Positions 1 through 4,774 of a DNA stretch of 6,642 nt are shown here, in pieces (within the stretch, counting starts at the first letter, position 1; every line of letters starts with the position of its first letter). The notes beneath the pieces are model-generated. The model was not told the DNA's origin, did no database searches, and saw nothing but the letters and a program-made list of their open reading frames with translations. The stretch comes from Candidatus Treponema faecavium. Its GTDB lineage: Bacteria; Spirochaetota; Spirochaetia; Treponematales; Treponemataceae. The stretch spans positions 1 to 6,642 of the forward strand of contig DXHG01000095.1 in NCBI GenBank assembly GCA_019113455.1, given 5' to 3'. Both the position numbers and the translations under genes were made by a program.

Positions 1-899
1 GTCGGCATAAAGATAAAGCTCTGCAATTTAAAATACACGCCGAGTACCGCAACCGCCGTCGGCGTAAACACGATGAGAATCTTATTCAGCCCGAAAATCA
101 TGATGGAGCCGATAGAAACCATTATAATAGAAGGAATCCCGACTGCGTAAATGCCTTTGATAATCTGCGCCGACGGGCGGAACCGGCGGAGCGTTACGTG
201 CAGTTCGTGATTTTTTGTTCTGTTAAAATAGAACGCGAGCGCCGCGGCGATAATCTGCCCGACAACGGTTGCAAGCGCGGCGCCGGCAACCTCAAGGCGC
301 GGAAAGCCGAACAGGCCGAATATCATGATGGGGTCAAGGATAATATTGATAATCGCGCCGAGCCCCTGCGTAATCATCGTGTAAAACGTCTTGCCCGTCG
401 ACTGCAGCAGGCGTTCAAGCGTAATCTGGAAAAAGACGCCGAAACTCAGGATACAGCAGACGCGGATATAGTCGCTGCCGTAGCGGATAATTTCAGGGTC
501 GTCTGTCTGGGCGGAAAAGAATACAGTGCTGAAAAACAGCGCAAACAGCATGAACAGCACATAACTGAGGAACGCGAGAAAAAGGCCATTGTTTGCGACC
601 TTGTTTGCCCGTTCAAACGCTTTTTCGCCGAGGCTGCGCGACAAAAACGCATTGATGCCGACGCCGGTTCCGGTGCCCACGGCTATCATGAGATTCTGCA
701 CCGGAAACGCGAGCGATACCGCAGTAAGCGCGTTTTCGCTCAGCTGCGCAACAAACATGCTGTCTACTATATTATAGAGCGCCTGCACAATCATCGAGAT
801 AATCATCGGCAGCGCCATGCTTATAAGCAGCCGGTTAACCGGCATAACTCCCATCTTATTTTCAGCGGAACCGCTTGCCGTGTACTGCGTTTTGTCCAT
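1..899 (-). CDS. MATE-family efflux transporter, N-terminal 299 residues (C-terminus beyond left edge)
   Basis: The reverse strand is open from an ATG at 899 through the window edge, giving 299 codons of a strongly hydrophobic protein. The family (MATE; NorM/MepA/DinF group) exports cationic drugs and metabolites across the inner membrane in exchange for Na+ or H+, and usually has about 450 residues and 12 helices. Visible hallmarks are the first helix with MALPMIISMIVQALYNIVD (residues 28-46), the second-helix segment FPVQNLMIAVGTGTGVG (65-81) followed by LSRSLGEK (86-93), the LLQSTGKTFYTM segment (164-175), and NIILDPIMIFGLFGFP (185-200) followed by GAALATVVGQ (206-215). The second half begins near residue 245. 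The start is supported by AGGGAG ten bases upstream and by a promoter farther upstream. The gene is divergent from the lolA operon. The family call is firm; the substrate cannot be read from sequence. Confidence 0.93.
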   Translation of the reverse strand, partial: MDKTQYTASGSAENKMGVMPVNRLLISMALPMIISMIVQALYNIVDSMFVAQLSENALTAVSLAFPVQNLMIAVGTGTGVGINAFLSRSLGEKAFERANKVANNGLFLAFLSYVLFMLFALFFSTVFFSAQTDDPEIIRYGSDYIRVCCILSFGVFFQITLERLLQSTGKTFYTMITQGLGAIINIILDPIMIFGLFGFPRLEVAGAALATVVGQIIAAALAFYFNRTKNHELHVTLRRFRPSAQIIKGIYAVGIPSIIMVSIGSIMIFGLNKILIVFTPTAVAVLGVYFKLQSFIFMP

Positions 900-909
900 A
901 CCTGATCTA

Positions 910-915
910 CTCCCT
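910..915 (-). promoter_or_regulatory. Shine-Dalgarno site of the MATE gene
   Basis: Read on the minus strand the bases are AGGGAG, ten bases before the ATG at 899. A second, weaker AGG lies only two bases from the ATG. The strong purine hexamer supports the ATG at 899 over the later in-frame ATGs at codons 16 and 19. Confidence 0.7.
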
Positions 916-942
916 TGCGTACTGATGCGAGATGCAGACAAT

Positions 943-972
943 ATAATAGCAAAAAACAACAGTGTTTGTCAT
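943..972 (-). promoter_or_regulatory. Sigma70-like promoter for the MATE gene
   Basis: On the minus strand a -35 box ATGACA (967-972, five of six consensus bases) and a -10 box TATTAT (943-948, five of six) are separated by 18 bases that include a run of six T. Transcription would start near 936 and give a leader of roughly 37 bases before the ATG at 899. This is a consensus match by eye, with no experimental support. Confidence 0.6.
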
Positions 973-1130
973 TATATGTTTGATAATACATGGTTATTCA
1001 TAGAATAGAAATGAATTGAATACGGATTCAGTGAAATATGACGCATAATCGCGTCTGTACGCAAAACACCGTATACCGAGCGGAACGCCTGTACCGGTAT
1101 AGACTTTATCAGCTGTATAACAAATTAAGC
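973..1130. other. Intergenic segment without a supportable gene; one short inverted repeat
   Basis: This AT-rich stretch lies upstream of the MATE promoter and before the palindromic repeat cluster. A minus-strand open frame (994-1206) crosses it, but the predicted product has no recognisable family, no good ribosome site and runs into repeat DNA, so I do not call it. The only structure I see is a 7-bp inverted repeat, TATACCG at 1072-1078 and CGGTATA at 1095-1101, around a 16-base loop, plus two 5-bp stems (1017-1030 and 1040-1055). None is strong enough to name as a regulator site. Confidence 0.5.
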
Positions 1131-1368
1131 AATTTGCCGATTGGAAAATTTTATTTTGCCATTTATCCGGAATGAATTTTGCCGTCGGCCAGCGAGACAC
1201 TTGCAATCGGCAAACTTTTTATTTGCCGACGGCAAACTGAAAATTTGCCGTCGGCAAGTGCGCCGCTGGCCATCGGCAAATTTCTTATCGGATAAACGGC
1301 AAATATACATTTTGCCATCAGCAAATTTTTATTTTTTAAACGGGAAATCTGTCAGCCGACGGCAAACG
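1131..1368. repeat. Cluster of degenerate TTTGCC-GAY-GGCAAA palindromes
   Basis: About nine copies of a short palindrome with TTTGCC and GGCAAA arms around a three-base centre lie in 240 bp. The best are TTTGCCGACGGCAAA (1222-1236, perfect 6-bp arms) and TTGCCGTCGGCAA (1245-1257, perfect 5-bp arms). Degenerate copies lie at 1131-1150, 1154-1170, 1179-1191, 1201-1214, 1267-1283, 1311-1325 and 1354-1365. Several share a longer layout: TCGGCAAA, an AT-rich spacer of 15-16 bases, CGGCAAA, a spacer of about 8 bases, then another palindrome. This layout starts at 1207, 1273 and 1318 with a period of 41-45 bases. Units are not identical and spacers differ, so this is neither a CRISPR array nor a clean tandem repeat. 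Possible roles are clustered operator sites, a REP/MITE-like degenerate element, or structured leader RNA. I recognise no named family. Confidence 0.8.
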
Positions 1369-1424
1369 CGCATCAGCGCACGCAGAAACCGAACCGCAGC
1401 GCCCAAAAGAAAAATGCCGCAAGT

Positions 1425-1441
1425 TTAGGGCTGCGCCCTAA
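1425..1441. other. Perfect 7-bp hairpin with a 3-base loop
   Basis: TTAGGGC (1425-1431) and GCCCTAA (1435-1441) are exact reverse complements around TGC. No T run follows on the plus strand. On the minus strand the nearest T run begins about 12 bases past the stem, so it is not a standard intrinsic terminator in either direction. No gene end is near enough to need one. It may be a stand-alone repeat element or a protein site. Confidence 0.65.
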
Positions 1442-1449
1442 GACAGCCT

Positions 1450-1517
1450 GGAGCGCAGCGGCACGCGTGCGGGCCGCATGTAAAAAAACTCCGCGCGCTC
1501 TGCGCAGCAGCTGCCCC
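1450..1517. repeat. GC-rich patch with several short palindromes
   Basis: The patch contains the perfect 10-bp palindrome GCACGCGTGC (1461-1470), flanked by GCGG on the left and GGGCCGC on the right so that a longer imperfect stem is possible. It then has a run of seven A (1482-1488), a CG-alternating stretch (1491-1500) and GCAGCAGCTGC (1505-1515). It contrasts with the AT-rich palindrome cluster just upstream. The function is unknown. It may form a structured barrier or a protein site ahead of the operon promoter. Confidence 0.4.
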
Positions 1518-1521
1518 CGTC

Positions 1522-1558
1522 TTGACGCGGCCGGTATTCTTGTTTTAGTATATATACT
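1522..1558 (+). promoter_or_regulatory. Candidate promoter of the lolA-rodZ-rimO-helicase operon
   Basis: A -35-like TTGACG (1522-1527, five of six consensus bases) is followed after 18 bases by TAGTAT (1546-1551, four of six). TATACT at 1553-1558 matches the -10 consensus better but would need a 25-base spacer, which is too long. The -10 zone is a perfect 12-bp palindrome, AGTATATATACT (1547-1558), which could simply be AT-rich melting DNA or an operator. The first gene starts about 25-30 bases downstream, so the leader would be short. Confidence 0.45.
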
Positions 1559-1573
1559 CAGTACATAAACCGC

Positions 1574-1577
1574 GGAG
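1574..1577 (+). promoter_or_regulatory. Shine-Dalgarno GGAG that weighs on the lolA start choice
   Basis: GGAG lies six bases before TTG at 1584 and twelve bases before ATG at 1590. Six is close to the usual optimum and twelve is long, so spacing favours the TTG start. The ATG remains possible because it alone gives a standard signal peptide (MRKQVV...). The two proteins differ by two residues that are removed with the signal peptide. Confidence 0.5.
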
Positions 1578-1583
1578 TTTTAC

Positions 1584-2258
1584 TTGTCCATGAGAAAACA
1601 GGTTGTCTCTCTGATTCTTTTTGCGGCAGCGACGGCTGCTTTCGCTCAGATTACAACGGCAAGCAGCTATTTTAATTCCGTTTCGGAATTTTACGCAACG
1701 ATACATGATTATGAAGTACATATGGATATTACGGTAGGCAGTTCCCGTATGGCTGCTCAGGCGTCGTTTAAGCGCCCCGATCTGCTGCGCATAGATTTTT
1801 CCAATCCCGAGAGTCAGACGATTTTATTCAACGGAGATATGCTTACGATATATCTGCCCGGGCCCGCTGCTATACTGAATCAGTCGGTAACGGATTCGGA
1901 CACGGGGCAGGGGATGAGCCTTGCGACGCCGCAGGGACTGGCGCTGATGAGCCGCTACTATTCGATTGCATATGAGACGGGCCAGGATCCGGTTCCGCTT
2001 GAGGAAGGTTCCGACGAACTTGTCGTTAAACTCGTGCTTTCGCGCAAAAACACGACGGAAGGGTTCAGGCGTATCCTTTTGGCAATTGATGCGCAGACAA
2101 AGCTTATCCGCAGGGTAGAGGCGCTGACAACGCAGAACGAGACAATAACGTTTTTATTTTCGGATTATGCCGTCAATCAGGGAATCCCGGATCAGCGGTT
2201 TATCTACGATCCGCCGTCGTCGGCAAACATATACAATAATTTCCTGTTTTCTGAGTAA
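1584..2258 (+). CDS. lolA: LolA-family periplasmic outer-membrane lipoprotein carrier
   Basis: This is a secreted protein of 224 residues from the TTG at 1584, or 222 from the ATG at 1590. Residues 3-21 form a signal peptide: a basic MRKQ start, a hydrophobic core and an AFA-Q cleavage site after residue 21. The mature part follows the LolA pattern: an N-terminal helix (SSYFNSVSEFYATI), a strand, then ASFKRPDLLRIDFSNPESQTILFNGDMLTIYLPG (60-93), in which the R-x-D/F-x-P and 'NGDMLTIY' pieces are typical. A late-domain strand pair follows (LLAIDAQTKLIRRVEA, 165-180) and an ending with FSDYAVNQGIPDQRFIYDPP (192-211). In diderms LolA takes lipoproteins from the LolCDE transporter across the periplasm. 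The length fits the family. It heads a four-gene operon, with the next start 14 bp after its stop. The family call is good; the carrier role is inferred, since divergent LolA-like proteins can have other ligands. Confidence 0.8.
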   Translation: MSMRKQVVSLILFAAATAAFAQITTASSYFNSVSEFYATIHDYEVHMDITVGSSRMAAQASFKRPDLLRIDFSNPESQTILFNGDMLTIYLPGPAAILNQSVTDSDTGQGMSLATPQGLALMSRYYSIAYETGQDPVPLEEGSDELVVKLVLSRKNTTEGFRRILLAIDAQTKLIRRVEALTTQNETITFLFSDYAVNQGIPDQRFIYDPPSSANIYNNFLFSE

Positions 2259-2262
2259 GGAG
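2257..2262 (+). promoter_or_regulatory. Shine-Dalgarno site for the rodZ-like gene, overlapping the lolA stop
   Basis: AAGGAG begins within the TAA stop of the preceding gene and sits ten bases before the GTG at 2273. It supports that GTG as the start and couples translation of the two genes. Confidence 0.7.
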
Positions 2263-2272
2263 CGCAGCGGTT

Positions 2273-3355
2273 GTGGAGAAATTCGGCGAGATTCTGAAAA
2301 ATACGCGGGAAGCAAAGAATATAGATATAGAAACGGTTGAAGCGGAAACGACAATTGCGCGGCAGTATATTATCGCGCTTGAAGCGGAAGACCTGGCCGC
2401 GTTTCCCGGCGAGCCGTACCTTGTGGGATTCCTGCGCAATTACGCAAATTTCCTGGAACTGGACGCAGACCGCATTGTTGCGCTGTATAAGGCAAAAAAA
2501 CTGCAGGAAATGCCGACGCCTGAGGCGCTGCTGAAAAAACCGAAGCCGCGCTATCTGGGGCCGGTCATCGGCATTGCGGTGCTGTTTTTGCTTGCCGGCT
2601 GTTTCTGCGTATACTGGTTTATATTCAGGACTTCGCAGCCGGCTGACAACGGCCGGATCGTGCTTTCTGCGCATGGACCGGCGCAGTACACGCTGTCTGA
2701 AGAGCCGCTTGAAAAACGGCTGTATGAAGGCGATGAGATTACTGTTCCCATGGGAGACGGAGAGGCGCCTGTCGTGATAACGGTCGCGAGTACGCTGTCG
2801 CTGTTTGCGCTTGAGGCGCCGGCGGGAACACTGTTTGTCGATTTGGGAGAAGAGATCGAGCTGGATATAGACGGAAAAAGCGGCACGGAGATTATCGTGT
2901 TCGTTTCTGATATTTCGCGCACCGATGCGTCTCTGGGCGCCGAGGTGCGGATGCTGCTGAAGAATCCCGACGCCGTTCCTGCCGCTGTTGATGAAAGTGC
3001 TATCCCGACTGAGTCCGCGGCTGCTGAAGACTACCTGGTGATTCTTGAGGATACGCGGGCGTATCCGTTCACCGTTAATTTTTCGTACCGTGCCGGATGC
3101 GTGTTCCGATATCGGACTGATAACGATGAGCCGATTGAGGATTACTATACGAGCGGCGACGTGCTCACGGCGCAGGCGCAGAACCGTATGCGCATCTGGG
3201 TGTCGAATATCGGCGCTGTTAAGCTGCAGGTGCTTGCTGACGGCAGATCACACGATCTTGAAATCGGCAGATCCGGCGTCGTCGTTGCTGAAGATATACG
3301 CTGGATACGGGATACCGACGGCATGTACAAACTTGTGGTAGCGGAACTTGACTAG
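2273..3355 (+). CDS. rodZ: RodZ-like protein: HTH domain, one membrane helix, extracytoplasmic domains
   Basis: A 360-residue protein from a GTG start. Residues 1-75 form an Xre-type helix-turn-helix of the RodZ/HTH_25 kind: FGEILKNTREAKNIDIETVE, then ARQYIIALEAEDLAAFPGEPYLVGFLRNYANFLELD, with the family's 'P-G-x-x-Y-x-x-G-F-L-R-x-Y' signature at 45-57. A basic linker (KKPKPRY, 88-94) precedes one transmembrane helix (about 95-118), which places the HTH in the cytoplasm. The extracytoplasmic part has an acidic, strand-rich region (127-232), a Pro/Ala/Glu linker (233-252) and a C-terminal domain (255-358). In that domain AQNRMRIWVSNIGAVKLQV (302-320) resembles the RodZ C-terminal domain. RodZ anchors MreB filaments and helps set rod or helical shape. 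The gene lies 14 bp after lolA, and its last 8 bp overlap rimO. The LAGC string in the membrane helix is not a lipobox (see rejected items). MreB binding is inferred. Confidence 0.82.
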   Translation: MEKFGEILKNTREAKNIDIETVEAETTIARQYIIALEAEDLAAFPGEPYLVGFLRNYANFLELDADRIVALYKAKKLQEMPTPEALLKKPKPRYLGPVIGIAVLFLLAGCFCVYWFIFRTSQPADNGRIVLSAHGPAQYTLSEEPLEKRLYEGDEITVPMGDGEAPVVITVASTLSLFALEAPAGTLFVDLGEEIELDIDGKSGTEIIVFVSDISRTDASLGAEVRMLLKNPDAVPAAVDESAIPTESAAAEDYLVILEDTRAYPFTVNFSYRAGCVFRYRTDNDEPIEDYYTSGDVLTAQAQNRMRIWVSNIGAVKLQVLADGRSHDLEIGRSGVVVAEDIRWIRDTDGMYKLVVAELD

Positions 3356-4766
3356 TTTTTTTCTCGATCAGCACGGCTGCGCAAAGAATCAGGTTGACGG
3401 CGAGCTTATTATCGCGCGTCTTGAAGAGAAAGGGTTTGCGCGCGCCGGTTCCCCCGAAAACGCCGATATCATTATTATCAATTCGTGCGGCTTTATCGAA
3501 AGCGCGAAAAAGGAATCGCTCGATGCGCTCATGAGCGCGCGCGCCGCGTATCCGCACGCAAAGATTGTGCTTGCCGGCTGCCTTGCCGAACGGTACGCGG
3601 ATGTGTTTAAGACGGAGCTGCCCGAGGCTGACGCGATATTCGGCAACGGCGACATAGACGCAGTCGGCGCGCTCGCTGACCGCGTGCTTGCAGGCGAGCG
3701 TCCGGTTGAAACGCCCGCGCAGCGCGGTGTGTGCAGCGGCGCGCGCCGTAAGCTGCTGGGGTATCCGGGTTCCGCGTACGTGAAGATAACCGAAGGCTGC
3801 GGCAACCGCTGCTCGTTCTGCGCGATTCCCCTGATACGCGGAGAGCTGCGCAGCAGGAGCGAAGCAGAAATCATTGCAGAGATTGAAGAACTGCTTGAAC
3901 GCAATACGGCAGAGATAAACCTCATCGGGCAGGACATCGCCGCGTACGGTATGGACGGCACGGCTGCGCACGACCGGCGGCAGTGGCCGAGTCCGCCGTT
4001 TCCGCCGGTGCAGGCGCCGGTTCCTGAAACGCCGTACAAAAGCCCGCTTGCGCGGCTGCTTTCGCGCATATCCGCGCTTACAGGCAATTTTTGGGTGCGC
4101 CTGCTTTATATTCATCCTGACCATTTTCCGGCTGACATTATCCCGATTATTAAAAACGACGCGCGCATATTGCCGTATTTTGATATTCCGTTTCAGAGCG
4201 GCGCAGACGCGGTGATTACGGCGATGAACCGAACCGGCAGCTCAGCCGAATACCGCAGCCTTGCCGCCGCTATCAGACAGGAACTGCCGCAGGCGGTGCT
4301 GCGGACTACGTTTCTGACCGGATTCCCCGGCGAAACGGAAGCAGACGCTGCGCAGACGGCGGCGTTTCTGCGGGATACGGCGCCTGACTGGTCAGGGTGC
4401 TTTTCGTACAGCAGAGAAGAACACACGCCCGCCGCGCTGATGAAGCGGCAGGTGCCGCGCAAAACGGCGGCAGCGCGCGCACGGATGCTGACCGAGCTGC
4501 AGGAACAGATAACGGAGCGCCGCCTTGCGCAATATATAGGAAGCGAACAGACAATTCTTATCGAAGAACTGATTGCCGGAGACGAGGGCATTGCCGTCGG
4601 CAGGTGCTGGTTTCAGGCGCCGGAAGTTGACGGAACGGCTGTCGTCCGCTACGAGCTTGACGATGATGCCGCGTGTGCGGCGGTGCAGCCGGGGCTGTTT
4701 GTGCGCGCGCGCGTTATGGGCAGCGATGGCGTGAATCTTGACGCGCTCTTCATTGCGCCGCGGTAA
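3348..4766 (+). CDS. rimO: Ribosomal protein S12 methylthiotransferase RimO
   Basis: A 472-residue radical-SAM enzyme that methylthiolates the conserved aspartate of ribosomal protein S12, using two [4Fe-4S] clusters and S-adenosylmethionine. The N-terminal UPF0004 domain carries the three auxiliary-cluster cysteines: C11 (DQHGCAKNQVDGE), C47 (INSCGFIESAKKES) and C78 (LAGCLAERY). The radical-SAM CxxxCxxC is C151, C155 and C158 in ITEGCGNRCSFCAIPLIRG. INLIGQDIAAYGMD (190-203), PYFDIPFQSGADAVITAMNR (276-295) and TFLTGFPGETEAD (321-333) continue the core. A TRAM domain (about 400-472) includes GRCWFQAPEVDGT, the form typical of RimO, not MiaB. A stop at 3339-3341 in this frame makes TTG at 3348 the first usable start, and the conserved C11 region needs it. 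There is no good ribosome site, so it is probably translated by coupling from rodZ. It is longer than the usual 430-445 residues because of an insert at 204-231. Confidence 0.93.
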   Translation: MTSFFLDQHGCAKNQVDGELIIARLEEKGFARAGSPENADIIIINSCGFIESAKKESLDALMSARAAYPHAKIVLAGCLAERYADVFKTELPEADAIFGNGDIDAVGALADRVLAGERPVETPAQRGVCSGARRKLLGYPGSAYVKITEGCGNRCSFCAIPLIRGELRSRSEAEIIAEIEELLERNTAEINLIGQDIAAYGMDGTAAHDRRQWPSPPFPPVQAPVPETPYKSPLARLLSRISALTGNFWVRLLYIHPDHFPADIIPIIKNDARILPYFDIPFQSGADAVITAMNRTGSSAEYRSLAAAIRQELPQAVLRTTFLTGFPGETEADAAQTAAFLRDTAPDWSGCFSYSREEHTPAALMKRQVPRKTAAARARMLTELQEQITERRLAQYIGSEQTILIEELIAGDEGIAVGRCWFQAPEVDGTAVVRYELDDDAACAAVQPGLFVRARVMGSDGVNLDALFIAPR

Positions 4767-4774
4767 GCGCCGGT

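Noticed and set aside
198..905. Plus-strand open frame of 235 codons across the MATE gene
   Set aside because: It is the antisense shadow of the MATE gene. The product is a low-complexity Arg/His/Lys-rich string with no family features, while the opposite strand gives a textbook MATE protein.
1131..1368. CRISPR array
   Set aside because: Repeats are short, degenerate and palindromic, and spacers are only 8-16 bases and AT-rich. No cas gene is present in the window.
1125..1428. Open frames on both strands across the palindrome cluster, with repeated peptides such as PSANF and FADGK
   Set aside because: The repeated peptides follow from the DNA palindromes read in phase. Both strands are open for the same reason, there is no ribosome site, and no known domain appears.
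1425..1441. Intrinsic terminator
   Set aside because: There is no T run directly after the stem on either strand and no gene ends nearby.
2576..2608. Lipobox-like LLAGC in the RodZ-like protein (C110)
   Set aside because: It sits more than 100 residues from the N-terminus inside a membrane helix that follows a cytoplasmic HTH domain, so it cannot act as a normal lipoprotein signal peptide.
3219..4124. Minus-strand open frame of 301 codons opposite rodZ and rimO
   Set aside because: It is antisense to the catalytic core of RimO, is rich in Arg and Ala as expected of a GC-rich shadow frame, and has no recognisable domain.
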